Source: Bicyclus anynana
Lineage: Eukaryota > Arthropoda > Insecta > Lepidoptera > Nymphalidae
Reading direction: 5' to 3'
DNA length: 64,000 nt
NCBI RefSeq assembly: GCF_947172395.1
Contig: NC_069086.1
Location: forward strand, 8,712,501 to 8,776,500
Both the position numbers and the translations under genes were made by a program. Under the pieces are notes generated by a model, which ran no database searches, had not been told where the DNA came from, and saw only the letters and a program-made list of their open reading frames with translations. How positions within the stretch are numbered: the stretch's first letter is position 1; each line of letters starts with the position of its first letter. Positions 43,105-54,471 of the stretch are shown one piece after another.

Positions 43105-43212
43105 ATCCTTAACTTTTATTAATTTAATATCGATATATTTCGGACCCTTAATCCATGTACATACTATACAAAATTAATATAGTTTATTAAAGCTGATATG
43201 AGTCAACTACTT
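43105..43212. repeat. Unnamed dispersed repeat, copy 2
   Basis: Same order of motifs as 12702-12806, including ATATCGATATATTTCGGACC and GATATGAGTCAACTAC. It lies just after a Helitron 5' end, as if part of a larger element. Confidence 0.7.
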
Positions 43213-43554
43213 CATTGCATATTTTCGAATTCAAAATCTTTTGATGATAGACGTAATTGCAAATCGAAAATCCTTAGTAAGGAGGTAAGGGAGGGAGTAG
43301 TTCTTTTTCTATTATATCTACCTAATTAATCAAGAACGCGAAGTTATACCAGCCTGCGGCGGTAAATCATTAGCGCTAAGAAGACTACTAGAGGAACTCT
43401 CTTGAATAATTTCAACTTTATTTGCTCTTTTTCTACACGGGCGCGTCTTATCAAGTTACATCTACATTTTTCATCAAGCCAAATCGTGGTGCAATGGACG
43501 GAGTTTGCATTAGTTAATGTGCTGAATAACCCACATAGGGTTATCCGTCCGCTA

Positions 43555-43712
43555 CTTGCAGTGGAATTTATAGACGTTGTGGAGGCGCCCCCAGGGGATC
43601 GTTCACCCGCTGAGTGTCGAATTTAAACTTTATTCGTTTGAGAATTCGACACTCAGCGGGTGAATGGTCCCCTATGGGCGCCTTGTCAACGTCTATGAAT
43701 TCTACTGTTAGA
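43555..43712. repeat. Fold-back element with about 65 bp arms
   Basis: Left arm (TAGACGTTGTGGAGGCGCCC, GTTCACCCGCTGAGTGTCGA) and right arm (GACACTCAGCGGGTGAATGG, GGGCGCCTTGTCAACGTCTA) are complementary with scattered mismatches around a 20 nt centre. Both arms would encode a similar peptide (SPAECRI end), the right arm on the minus strand. The 74-codon frame 43402-43626 ends in the left arm. The GTGTCGAATT segment could be a worn SINE B box. Confidence 0.75.
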
Positions 43713-44284
43713 CTCACGTAGGATTCTGTTTTGGTGTTCTAATTACGACAATAAGCCACCTTTGTTCTAGTGAGATATCTTTAGGATCTTAGAAAATCTT
43801 TGATATTTACACATACTCGTACTTTTCACATGGACACGTCAGTTTTTAGCGATAATTAAATTATTCATAGTAAAACTTCGCTTGCTTCTATGCAGTTTTC
43901 AAAGTAAGCACAAAGTAGGTACAATTAAAATACTACTTACTTATACAACTTGGTTAAGATATTAGGAAAAATAACAATTCGCCCTTTCAGAATTATACTT
44001 CAAAACTTTTTTCCCCATTCATTACCGTTCACACTAAATAGTTTTCTGTTAGCCAAGAGGTCGATTTGATTCGAGAAAGTAAGGGTTTTCATTAATATAA
44101 TGAAAGAGAAAATAGCAAAGTCAGCGGCTCCAATCGTCCTTACTTTGGATCCAATCACTTCGGGAGCAATCCTGTGTAATAAGATACCTTGCTGCTAAGT
44201 GTAGCAAGTCTCTCCAAATTAATATACATAGAAGAATACAATGTAGAAGAATTAACTATACTGTTTGTTTGTTTATTTATTCAA
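43713..44284. other. Unassigned sequence
   Basis: No gene or repeat recognised. Confidence 0.45.
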
Positions 44285-44515
44285 TGAAAGTTAGCCCTTG
44301 ACTTCGATTTACTTGATGTTGATGACAAAGCATAGAAGCGGATTTATTTGGAAGAGGTACAAGTTTTTAACTATATTTATTTATTTGTTTATAAGTTTAT
44401 TCTACCCATTTGGCTTTTTAGCTGGTAGGAGGCTTCGGCCGTGGCTACTTACCACCCTTCCGGCAAAGACGTACTGCCAAGCGATTTAGAGTTCCGGTAA
44501 GATGTCGTGTACAGT
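44285..44515. mobile_element. SINE-B pieces in opposite orientation
   Basis: 44285-44372 is a minus-strand 3' end (AAGTTAGCCCTTGACTTCG, GAAGCGGATTTATTTGG). 44415-44515 is plus-strand body (GGTAGGAGGCTTCGGCCGTG, CTGCCAAGCGATTTAGAGTT). Between them lies a TTTATTTATTTG run. It is the second tail-out SINE-B pair in the window. Confidence 0.65.
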
Positions 44516-44792
44516 TAGGACCTCATACATATTATGTACCTGTACCCACCTATGATGATTCTATTAAAGAATAAAACCTCCTTCGTTAAAATATAGGTTA
44601 TTCTTTTAGTATGATTAAACTATTTACGAATTAAACCTTTTTCGTTTATAATAGGCTAGTAGGTACTCGTAACAGACTAAAATTTAAAAAAATAATAGAG
44701 AGCCTGAAATGCTTGTTAAGCCCCGCTGTGGAGTGGTAATTTGACAGTGTATTTGAGCAAGAGTAGTTAAATAAGTATTAAAATGTATTTTA

Positions 44793-44895
44793 TAAATATA
44801 AAGGTCAAAATCAGCTATCTTAGTTCCCAAAACAAGCAATACCTTGCTTTGGGACTAAGTATAGTGGTGTGTAAGAATATATATTTATTATTATT
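44793..44895 (+). mobile_element. SINE-C 3' fragment
   Basis: ATCAGCTATCTTAGTTCCCA, then CTTTGGGACTAAGTATAGTG and TTATTATTATTTAC, match the SINE-C tail in order (AACTATCTTAGTACCCATAA; TGGGGCTAGATAGTG). Confidence 0.6.
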
Positions 44896-45000
44896 TACCT
44901 CTGAAGGCTTCTACGCGACAACATACCGGAACGCTAAATCACTTGGCGTACGACTTTGTCGGAAAAGTGTTACCTGACCAAAGTCGACATTAGACCAGCC
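44896..45000 (-). mobile_element. SINE-B body fragment
   Basis: GGCTTCTACGCGACAACATA, CCGGAACGCTAAATCACTTG and GACTTTGTCGG match SINE-B in reverse orientation. Confidence 0.65.
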
Positions 45001-45301
45001 TTAAGTGGTTTAAATAGATACAATAATCATCACAATAAGCCCGCCAACCTACATAGGAACAGCATGGAGTGTCTAAGTTCCAACTCCATAGAGCCTGGCT
45101 TTGTAGTCGGCTTTGCAGACTTATGATTATACATGAACTGGGAAACTTGAAAGTAAATTTCTCATCGGTGTAGCTAAGCAGTATTTATTAGCAGTATTAC
45201 AATTTTCACAGTTACTCATAGTAGGTCGTATAAAGTTCAGGCAAATTTAATAGTGTAGTGTTATAAAGTTCTCTAAAATATATTGCAGAAGTAGTTTGCC
45301 A

Positions 45302-45720
45302 CGATGTATTTATTTATTTATTTATTTTATTAGGATAACCAACAGCTATTACAATTTCACATTTTAAAGATTTACATTGAAATAAATATATGAGCATATT
45401 GCACAGCTAATTATAGGTTAACACAGCGTACACAAATTAATATTATGTCAATACTACAGTTGTCGGAAATGAATGAATGTCAAATTACACAATACAAATT
45501 AATATGCAAAAAATGTCAGACTACAATAAACTAAAAGCAATAAAATTAAAAAAACAAGTCACATAAAATTAAATATAAAAAACAAGAAAAAAATGATATC
45601 TAAAAAATTACAAAAAAATACAAATTATTACATGTCATTAATTATTATTAGTATTCAAATAAGCTATAAATAATATAAAACAATATCGGTGTGCTGCAAC
45701 AATAAAACAAGAAATTTTGG
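45302..45720 (-). mobile_element. Probable LINE 3' UTR
   Basis: On the minus strand it ends GTTGGTTATCCTAATAAAAT followed by (AAATA)n, a form typical of non-LTR retrotransposon ends. Upstream is A/T-rich sequence without an open frame. The assignment rests on the tail only. Confidence 0.45.
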
Positions 45721-45902
45721 ATTTAAATTCAATAGGGCGAAATTTTAATGATTAAAATTTTCAAATTTTCCTCATAATTGGAGATACTATCAGAGTTTAG
45801 TGTATCAACAGCGAAATTCTGTTTATAATGCTAAAATTGACCACCAAATATCCACGGTAGGTGTACCAGTAACTACACAGTGTAAGCATCTACAGATTCT
45901 AA

Positions 45903-46106
45903 TCTATACTAATATTATAAAGCTGAAGAGTTTGTTTGTTTGTTTGTTTGATTGAATGCGCTAATCTCAGGAACTACTTGTCCGATTTGAAAAATTCTTT
46001 CAGTGTTAGATAGCCCATTTATCGTGGAAGGCTATAGGCTATATTTTATCCCCATATTCTTACGGAAACGGGAACCACGCGGGTGAAATCGCGCGACGTC
46101 AGCTAG
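45903..46106 (+). mobile_element. H2 Helitron-like element, intact ends
   Basis: TCTATACTAATATTATAAAG to GCGCGACGTCAGCTAG, between A and T. It is a good reference copy, with an expanded GTTT run near the start. Confidence 0.9.
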
Positions 46107-46689
46107 TGTATAAATATTTTTTAATACTACTGTCTTCGTAACGTATAAAAGAAACTGAAAAGCGAAAAATAATATTATAATACCTTCTATCTGCTGATTA
46201 GTTTGAAGGCGGCACCAAGCCAGTGACGTATTAATTTAATAATTATCAAAAGATTTCTGTTTCGGACAGTGTTCTTATAAGTGGTTCTTTCAGATATAAC
46301 TTAAATTAACACCGCTTGGCGCGAACTTAAATTTTATCAGTAGGTAGAATATATTATAATGTTTTTTTTTCGCGTTTTAGTTTCCTACGTATTTTTGTTT
46401 ATTGATAAAATAATGCACAATTAAATAAATAAAATTTTTCTTCCTAGAAAATATTTTCACAATAAACATCTGTTTCTATACTATCCTTGGAAATGGTAGG
46501 AAATTTGCAATACAATAACTTTTAAGTGCCTATACCCAAGATCGTTTAGAACTTAGCGCATATTTAAATAGCAATTTTCTCGAAAGGCTTTCACACATTT
46601 AAAAGCTCTTTTACTTGATTTACGGTATTATATCTATGAGAGGAACACAATCTTTAAGAAAATTTTAACACATTTAGTAATATAACTAA
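46107..46689. other. Unassigned sequence
   Basis: No gene or repeat recognised. Confidence 0.45.
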
Positions 46690-46756
46690 CGTACGCATTG
46701 CGGTTTGTTTCGCGTAGTTCCCTTAACCGTAGGAATACGGGGACAAAATGTAGCAT
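46690..46756 (-). mobile_element. Helitron 3' fragment (H2/H3 type)
   Basis: GTACGCATTGCGGTTTGTTT and AACCGTAGGAATACGGGGAC correspond to the last about 65 bp of H2/H3 in reverse. It is cut off by the H1-type element that ends at 46758. Confidence 0.6.
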
Positions 46757-46757
46757 A

Positions 46758-47283
46758 CTAGCGGACGCCCGCGACTTCGTCTGCGTAAAAATCGATGTCA
46801 ACTTTCAACCCCTATTTCACATACTTCTATTTATATATATTGTTTTTTTTTCAAGTTTTGTAACGTACCTATACCTAATGATTAGTTCACTAATCATTTA
46901 TCATTTACAAATGTACCTAGAAAAATTAAGGACTTTCCATACTGACTTACTACAAACCCTACCCTTTTCTGATTTTATTTTCGCGACAAAAAGTATCCTA
47001 TTATCCTTCTTCGTATTATGGTCGCAAATCGTGCCAAGTTTCATTTGAATTCATTCAGTACTTTCAGCGCTATGCGCGTCCAACATACAATAGCGGACCC
47101 GGTCAAGGTTCGCTTTCACTTGTATGCACTTCTTTCCTACCCCTTACTTACCCTATTCCCAACCTAAACCTACTCAACTCTTCCCCTACCTTTCCTCTAC
47201 CCTACCCCTACCAATATTCTACCCTAACCCTACCCCTACCTTACCCGTACCCTACCCCTATTCTACTCCTATCCTAACCCTAT
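46758..47283 (-). mobile_element. H1-type Helitron with minisatellite, copy 2
   Basis: 3' end CTAGCGGACGCCCGCGACTT on the plus strand at 46758, then CGTAAAAATCGATGTCAACT as in the copy at 35235. The middle adds GTGCCAAGTTTCATTTGAAT and CAGCGCTATGCGCGTC, and 47138-47282 is a degenerate CCCTA tract. The 116- and 126-codon plus-strand frames are translations of this repeat. Confidence 0.72.
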
Positions 47284-47480
47284 ATGGTGTCGCGAACTTT
47301 TTTGTAGAATTTTTAAAGGTACATAAAGCCTCTATTGATTTTAATTGTACACAATGGTTAAGGCAGCGCATAAGAGAGGAGTTTCAGTCCGACCTGTATG
47401 ACAAAAACTGTGATAACTCTACTAATATATATGATACCTATATAAAATATAAAATATTATATAGATATCAGTTTATACAG
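47284..47480 (-). mobile_element. H3L internal segment, copy 3
   Basis: GGTGTCGCGAACTTTTTTGT, CAATGGTTAAGGCAGCGCAT and GTCCGACCTGTATGACAAAA match 36180-36320 in the same orientation. It follows the minisatellite Helitron with no gap. Confidence 0.7.
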
Positions 47481-48287
47481 AAATATTTTAAGTGGTTAAG
47501 TTAAGTGTTTCATTTTATACCAAAATCAAGCAGTTTTAGACTATTGTTGTTGAAACACTTATACAGGAGGTTAAGTATACCATAGATAATAGATATCGGC
47601 CTTACAAATCTTTATTCAAATTACGAAATGTATTGTATATGCGTAAACGCGGTTAAACTTATATTTATATAAAATATATGGTTTCGCAAATTTCGAAGCT
47701 GTTTTTCTTAAGCTCTCAGGGGAAATTGATTACGGTTCCAGATGAATTATTTCCTTACGATGTACATTATATAATTATGTGTTTATAATTTTGGGATTTC
47801 GTTTGCTTGTAATTGATAGGTATAATCTTAAAAAAATAATACTCATATCTACTTCCGCATATATACTATCCGCATATTTTAAGAAAATTCCTCGACCTAG
47901 TCATAGTAAAGTCAGTAGATAATAATGTTTAAAAAAAGGATGTTTAGTAATTTTACTTGGTTAGTTTAAAAACGTTTATAACTAAAATGTACTGAATAAC
48001 TAACTGCTCACTAACAGGGTAAAATCACAACCAAAATGCATAAATAAATAAATATTGTCTGTGAACTATGTTGTCTGAGCGTACGAAGCTTGCCATACTG
48101 TCAAGTTTGATGAAATTCAGACACTCAGTTCTTTTCTACAGTACATAGATTCCCAAATGGGACGTTACCTCTTCTTATGGACTCAATGTGAAACATATCA
48201 AATATACTATTTATAGATCGGAATATTGAACTAATACAAATAACGATATTATTATTTGTTAATTTTAAGTTTTAAGTTTCTAGCTAA
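47481..48287. other. Unassigned sequence
   Basis: No gene or repeat recognised. Confidence 0.45.
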
Positions 48288-48354
48288 CCTGCATTGGGCG
48301 TACGTGAAGGAAGCTTAACCACTCTCATTCTGAGAGGAGATTCATGTTGATGAT
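48288..48354 (+). mobile_element. SINE-A 3' fragment
   Basis: CTGCATTGGGCGTACGTG, then CCACTCTCATTCTGAGAGGA and GTTGATGAT, match the end of SINE-A with internal loss. Confidence 0.6.
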
Positions 48355-48517
48355 TTTCTGTGCAACTGTGAAAACTTGCGTGGATGTCTCTTGCTTATTT
48401 AAATAAAAACAATTGACAAAATGTATATTAAAATGCAAACATTGCAAACATTGCATTATTGATGAATTTTTTCACATACGACTCACTTGTTCTTTGTGTA
48501 GTTTGTACTCGTAATAA

Positions 48518-48580
48518 AGTGAATTAATTTAAAGACTGGGAAACGACTGGGAAGTGAATTAATTTAAAGACTGGGAAACG
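48518..48580. repeat. 34 bp tandem duplication
   Basis: AAGTGAATTAATTTAAAGAC followed by TGGGAAACG occurs at 48518 and 48552. Confidence 0.85.
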
Positions 48581-48849
48581 GTTATAAAGAGCGCAGTGGG
48601 TCACAATATCACGATAGTTTGGGAGCCTCTGCTCGGGAACGTCGAGAGAACCGCCGTATTGCAGTGCACGCCACCTTGTTTATGTAATACAATTTTATTT
48701 TGCTCAAGACTCAAGGGGGACGTCAGTTTACGATGTTACACAAACGCGGTGAAAATATCAATAACAAGGTTCGGGTACCTACTAAAGTTTGTTTCTAAAA
48801 TATTGGTTTGTACTATACGAATACTTTGTACGTATTTGAATACTCATTG

Positions 48850-48978
48850 AAGTACCGACGAGTAGAAACCGAAAGGGTTGTGGATTTTCATCCTACTCAA
48901 GCGAGCTTCCATTTTAGATTGCATCATCACCTACTATCAGGTGAAATTGTAGTAAAAGTCTAACTTTTAAAGAATAAC
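48850..48978 (+). mobile_element. SINE-B 3' part
   Basis: AGTAGAAACCGAAAGGGTTG, TTTTAGATTGCATCATCACC, then AAAGAATAACAAAA. Head and upper body are missing. Confidence 0.8.
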
Positions 48979-48997
48979 AAAAGTAATTGGGCTGTAT

Positions 48998-49130
48998 TGC
49001 AACTGCCTCAATGGTAAGTGGTTACCCTATGTAGTATAGGACGATGAGGTTCTGGATTTGAACCCTGGCCCTGGATCAACTGTGAAATACTGAGCTTTTC
49101 TTCTGTCAGCCCAGATAGGTGAAAGAGTAT
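48998..49130 (+). mobile_element. tRNA-headed SINE, unnamed family
   Basis: AACTGCCTCAATGGTAAGTG (A-box-like) and GGTTCTGGATTTGAACCC (B-box-like) are spaced as in a tRNA head. GGATCAACTGTGAAATACTG follows. I saw no second copy in the window. Confidence 0.45.
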
Positions 49131-49185
49131 TACAACTCGTGATCACTATCATAATAATGTTAATGATAATGATTAATGACGGTCA

Positions 49186-49484
49186 TAATGACCTATACTC
49201 GGCTCACTGCTGAGCTCGAATCTCTTTTCAGAATGAGAGCGGTTAGGCCAATAGTCTACAACGCCGGCCCAATGCGGATTGGCAGATTTCACACACGCAG
49301 AGAGTTAAGAAAATTCTCTCGTATGCACGTTTGCTCACGATGTTTTTCCTTCACCGTTTGAGACACGTGATATTTAATTTCTTATAATACATACAACTGA
49401 AAAGGTGCATGCCCTGGACCGGATTAGAACCTACGACCTATAACCATCGAAGGCAGAGTTCATATCCTCTGGGCTATGACGGCT
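49186..49484 (-). mobile_element. SINE-A, full length
   Basis: Reverse orientation: ATACTCGGCTCACTGCTGAG, GCCCAATGCGGATTGGCAGA, CACGATGTTTTTCCTTCACC, and the head ATCCTCTGGGCTATGACGG at the right. Confidence 0.88.
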
Positions 49485-49939
49485 ACTCCCACTAATTAAG
49501 CTCTTTATAAAATTGCTCTATTACTCTTAAAAAAATCATCCAATAAAGATTATGATTCTATAATAAAATACGGTGCAAAGTATAATAATTCAGGATAGTA
49601 AAGTCGCTGGCAAAATTAATTTTATATTTTCATTTTGGAGAGAATTTCACGCGAGCAAGATAATAGTGAAAATTTCGAGTATAAAATTGAATGAGTTTAA
49701 GTCATAATCCTACTTTTCTATGAGATATACAGACAGATAAACGGATCGTACAAACTTTTGTGAAAATTATGAGTAAGAAAATTTACACGATTATTTGATT
49801 GGTTTTTGCCCTTCTTCTCTAATTAGTCTTAAAACTGTACTAGTAATGGATACTAAATATTCTAACGGGCAAGAATCGAGCCACCTCTCGGAGTAGTTGT
49901 CGTGGAAATCGAAATAAAATATTAAAACCTATTAACTAA
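49485..49939. other. Unassigned sequence
   Basis: No gene or repeat recognised. Confidence 0.45.
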
Positions 49940-50012
49940 TTTGGCTGGTGGGAGGCTTTGGCCGTGGTTAGTTACCACCCTACCGGCAAACACATACCGC
50001 CAAGCAATTTAG
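49940..50012 (+). mobile_element. SINE-B middle fragment
   Basis: GGCTGGTGGGAGGCTTTGGC, TAGTTACCACCCTACCGGCA, ACCGCCAAGCAATTTAGC. Confidence 0.75.
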
Positions 50013-50164
50013 CTATAATTAGAAAAACACGTACCACTCAAGATGATAGTAATGAAAGTTTGTACAAAAATGCTTTATTTGTAAAGATAATTATTCTTAG
50101 TAGCTACATAGTTAAAAAAAAAAATACTATGAATATATTATGACTAGTAATAATTAATATTTAT

Positions 50165-50303
50165 GCTAGCAGACGCTCAGCGGTTTCACTGGTGTAGATT
50201 CTAATGGTGAAAGGATTTAAAAATTGGTGTAGTCGTTTTTAAGTCGTTGCAAACATACTCAAAAAAAAAACAAACAAAAAACTCAAGTCTTACAGTTTTA
50301 TAA
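50165..50303 (-). mobile_element. H3-like Helitron, degraded
   Basis: CTAGCAGACGCTCAGCGGTT at the left is the 3' end. GTGAAAGGATTTAAAAATTG is core. CTTACAGTTTTATAATAT at the right is the 5' end. Confidence 0.65.
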
Positions 50304-50924
50304 TATAAAGTGAAACATTTATATACTATGCTATCAAACATAAAAAGAATAAAAGCGGTAGGTATCACTACATTAGGTAAAACTACAATTACCATCAGAT
50401 GACATTCCGGTCGAGTTAAAGAATAATAAAACGCCTCTTTGAACACCTAGCAGCAGTATTTACCTCTAGAACAATATACACATGACGTTGCAAACACGAG
50501 GCGATAGTTTTCTCACGAGCAAAGTAATTAATCAAAAGGAAGGAAGCCTCCGAGGATTATAAATCATCCAAACAAGGGCTCTAACGAGCACCGCGAAGCT
50601 CCGTTTCTGTTTAAGAAATGTGTATTTACACTTTCGCGTGCAGATTTTGATAAATAATACTTTTATCTACTTTTATAATAACCTACCTATCACCAAACCT
50701 CAATTTTGGATTTACCTTCCAACCACCGCCTTCAAAGTGATCAGAAGAAGAACGTAATAAGATGTTATTTTTCGCTATTTAGTTTAGTTGGTACGTTTTA
50801 TGTTTTTGAATTCGGTTGTATTTTTTTATTATTTTTTTTAGTTACGCTTTAATACTTCTCTATTGTGTGTTTATCAAGTTTATTTACATGATTCTAAAAC
50901 TGATACAATTTATATTAAATATTT
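50304..50924. other. Unassigned sequence
   Basis: ACCGCCTTCAAAGTGATCAG (50724) and CGGTTGTATTTTTTTA (50813) recall the GAAGTCGGTT repeat. No gene recognised. Confidence 0.4.
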
Positions 50925-51060
50925 GTTGGTCTGTCTGTCTGCTGGTCCGGCTAATCTTTTGCTTAAACAGCTGGCACTTTCAGTGGAATGTATCATTAAA
51001 CTACATATAGGCTACCCTTATCTCGGAAAAATCTTTCATGATAAAGTTGTATAAAATATA
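50925..51060 (+). mobile_element. Helitron-like relic (as 951-1253)
   Basis: GTCTGTCTGTCTGCTGGTCC, GTGGAATGTATCATTAAACT, CATATAGGCTACCCTTATCT correspond to the middle of the element at 951. Ends are absent. Confidence 0.5.
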
Positions 51061-51130
51061 TATTTGTAAGCGAAGCTAATAAAGTTGAAGTCCTTACTTA
51101 TTTCATTATAATATTATTTTGAACTAGTCC

Positions 51131-51212
51131 AGCAAAAACATCTTCACTTTACTCCTAGAGTATAAGTATTGAGCTTAAATTCTCAAGTAAAGTGAAGATT
51201 TTTGTTTTTGCT
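51131..51212. repeat. Long hairpin with about 25 bp arms
   Basis: AGCAAAAACATCTTCACTTT (51131) is complementary to AAAGTGAAGATTTTTGTTTT (51190-51212 region). The pairing has a small bulge, extends through TACT/AGTA and encloses an interior of about 30 nt. It resembles a pre-miRNA in size, but a decayed inverted repeat is equally possible. Confidence 0.7.
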
Positions 51213-52298
51213 ACAGCATCTCTATAATTCTCTGAGCATCTTGTTATTTATTTTAATTAATTATTTTTCACTTTGCTTCGTCTTTCGCCTTCAGCACTTT
51301 TTAACAAGACTGATAAGTAAATAAAATTAGACTGGAGCTTATACAAATATTTTAACAAAAATAATTACCTACAATATTTATAATAGTGGTGAGTATTTAG
51401 ATTTAATACAATATTATTTAATAACATTATGGAACGATAAATTAGTAGACTAAAAGGTAGATTTTCAATATTTTTTTAATTCCAGTAAGTATTCGAAAAA
51501 AATTCAAAGTCAAACGTCAGCAATGACAATTTTGAACCTCTTCTAAACTTACTAGTTAAGGCAAGATATTTGACTAAACTTCCACGATATTTGGAAAATT
51601 TAAGGTAAAACAAGTGTTAAGATTACAAGGTAAAAACTGGCAGCGTTTCAAAATTGGAATAACAAGCAGATTCAACACGAATAAGCTAAAACAAAGAACG
51701 TGAAATTGGATATGAAATGTAATAATTTAATTAAAAATGTAGATTAACTGTTATTTCGCATTAAAACAAACCTTAATCAAATTATATTTGTTATGAACTG
51801 TAATAACGGAAATGTTTCGAATGCTTGATTTACATATTTTGGATTTCATAATGAAAAGCCAACTTGTTACACGTAGCAAGCATTAATTTTGATATATTTT
51901 AATTTAAATTATATTATTATTAGCACTTTAACATATATTTGGAAGTGATTATGTATCGTGATCACATTGTTGTTGTTTTTGGCGTATAGACATTTTTTTT
52001 GCATTATTTTGATTGTCTGTCTTACGTAAGGTAATTGAGTACATATGCACGGTATTGTAGAGGGCACAGTTATAAAAATGTAAAGTCGGCTGCAAACACA
52101 CAGTAGCGCTACGTGCAGGTCATACACAAAATCAAGTGATGTCTTGCTAACGCGCCCCTTCGTTACCGCTGATATCTAAAATCTTGTATTGCGCAGCCGC
52201 ACGACGTTCCGAAACGTTATCAAGTTTGCATGCTATTATACGCCAGAAAACCTTTCTTTTTGGAACAGAACAGTCAGAAAAAAGGTTAATATTTCATA
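51213..52298. other. Unassigned sequence, 1.1 kb
   Basis: No gene or repeat recognised. Confidence 0.45.
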
Positions 52299-52375
52299 GT
52301 TTGACGTAGGATTCAAATCTAGAATCTTAAGATTCAAATCCAAATGGGCTAACCAGCGAGTCAACGAGATATTTT
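52299..52375 (-). mobile_element. tRNA-headed SINE fragment, old
   Basis: The reverse strand has TTGACTCGCTGGTTAGCCC (A-box-like) and GATTTGAATCC (B-box-like). 58352-58412 holds a similar head in the same orientation. Confidence 0.45.
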
Positions 52376-52401
52376 TATTTAAATCTCCCAAAAAAAAATA
52401 T

Positions 52402-52670
52402 CATCAACCCATATTCGGCTCACTGCTCACTGGACCTCGAGTCTCCTCTCAGAATGAGAGGGGTTTGGCCAATAGTCCACCACGCTGACCCAATGCAGAT
52501 TGGCAGACCTCACACACGCAGAGAATTTTCTGGTATGCGTTTTTCTCACGATATTTTTCCTTCACCGTTTGAGACACGTGATATTTAATTTCTTAAAATG
52601 CACCGGACCGGGTTTGAACCCACACCCTCCGGAATCGGAGGCAGAGGTCATATCCACTGAGCTATCACTA
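52402..52670 (-). mobile_element. SINE-A, nearly full length
   Basis: CCCATATTCGGCTCACTGCT, TCCTCTCAGAATGAGAGG, GACCCAATGCAGATTGGCAG, then GGGTTTGAACCCACACCCTC and the head ATATCCACTGAGCTATCAC. A short internal deletion lies before the B box. Confidence 0.88.
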
Positions 52671-53082
52671 ATATTTGATTATTAATATCTCCCAATAGAA
52701 TATTCTATTGTTTTCTAATTTTGCCGACTTTCATCGCCATGCAATGAAGCATAAATATTTGTCAGCGAGGCCGGCTGTTGGCAGTCGTCTATGGGGAAAT
52801 TGCCATGAAGGTAAAAATGTTTTCGCTTGTCAAAGTTTAATGAAACTTCTGGCCATGGGGGCATATTGTGGGCCATAACGCTGAGGGGACGTACAGACGA
52901 CGGCCGTGTCCTATTTTGAAGCTAACGCCATTGTATAAATTTTAAATTTTGATTTACTCTATTTTCTTTGTTGTTTGCCTTTCTTTTTTGGTGGAATACT
53001 ATATTTACATTTTCAAGACTCCGAAAGTCGAGTCCGAAATATTGAAGCTTATTCTTGTTCTTGTTCTACAAGAATAAACTTC
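52671..53082. other. Unassigned sequence
   Basis: A patch of higher GC (TCAGCGAGGCCGGCTGTTGG, then GTACAGACGACGGCCGTG) lies at 52764-52908. No frame or repeat is convincing. Confidence 0.4.
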
Positions 53083-53298
53083 GGTGGTAGGCTTCGGCCG
53101 TGGCTAGTTACCACCCTACCGACAAAGACGTACCGCCAAGCGATTTATCGTTCCGGTACGATGTGTAGAAATCGAAAAGGGTGTGGATTTTCATCCTCCT
53201 CCTAACAAGTTATCCTGCTTCCATCTTAGATTGCATCACTTATCTACCATCAGGTGAGATTGCAGTCAAGGGCTAACTTGTAAAGAATAAAAAAAAAG
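53083..53298 (+). mobile_element. SINE-B, head missing
   Basis: GGTAGGCTTCGGCCGTGGCT, GACGTACCGCCAAGCGATTT, then GGGCTAACTTGTAAAGAATA and poly(A). It is 5'-truncated. Confidence 0.87.
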
Positions 53299-54471
53299 AT
53301 GATGATGAAACAGTATGTAGGCATCAAAAGCATTTGTACCGACTTGTAAATCTATGATCAAAAGTTATCTAACGTAGTTAAGCTGTTGTGGTTGATATTA
53401 GTTCTGAGGATAAAAAATCGTTGATTTTTTTTGGTATTGGTTTTTGTAAACATTTATTTGTTATTGAAAAAAATTGATGTAAAAAAAACATTTTTAATCA
53501 TCAACAATATACACCGAACATAAAGCAACATTATACTACGAGTACAATGTCAATTTTACATGCCTTGGTAGTTGTTTTTCGGGAAAGAGATTTTTGTCGG
53601 GCACAAAAAAACCTATCACGTTCGATTTAGTAAACGGAATGGTCTATTTATTTGCATCATTAGGATAAAGTTGGGGCCGCGGTTGTGGGTGTGGGTGTCG
53701 GTGTGGATCTCAGACGAATTATATAGGAACCTGCCACGCTAGACGTTATCCTCTCTCAAAGTATATGATCAATGATCTAACGTGTTTATAAAAACTGTTT
53801 CTATAGAATCGACGAATCGTTGTTGTAATCGTTTTCGCCGTCTTCTGAAAATACCGGTTTGCGTAGTTGAATAGCATAAAAATACGGTTAACTACGTTTA
53901 GTTCACTGAAAGATGAAGTTTCGTTTCATTTGTAAGTAATAACATACTTATTATTAAATTAAATTTTTAATAAAAACAATATCTAATATGAATTGATTCT
54001 TCAGCCATAACAGCAAAAAATAGATCGATATATAATATTCTATGTAACGAGTTCAATTGAAAAAATACTTAAGCGTTGATTTTATGTGTGGCTAACATAT
54101 AATATTGCGTTATTTTAGTAGGCCATGAGGTCAGGTAACATTCCGTAAAGTATGTCGTAATATTTACATAACACCCAGTATTTATATATTTATTATTTAT
54201 GTTAGTGTTAAATATTTTCGATATGTGAGTTTATCTCGTCTCCAAAAAACAATTGTCTGTTGATGAATTTGGGTGCGATACAAGTCCATCTGTATTTGGT
54301 CTGAGGTGTGGATAAATCGGCGACATTTACATGAAGCCCAGCGGCTCGTGAGTCGTGACCCGCGGCTAATGGAGCGCTTTTACGCCAAATTGAAGGACTG
54401 AATTCACTTGCAAATATATCACCATCTAAAAAAATAGTTCCTTTGTTTATTATACCGTGACACGTTTTTAA
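53299..54471. other. Unassigned sequence, 1.2 kb
   Basis: It contains a short GTGGGTGTGGGTGTCGGTGT tract near 53686. No gene recognised. Confidence 0.45.

Noticed and set aside
47124..47504. 126-codon Pro/Tyr-rich ORF
   Set aside because: The Pro/Tyr/Thr repeats are a translation of the CCCTA minisatellite, followed by H3L repeat.
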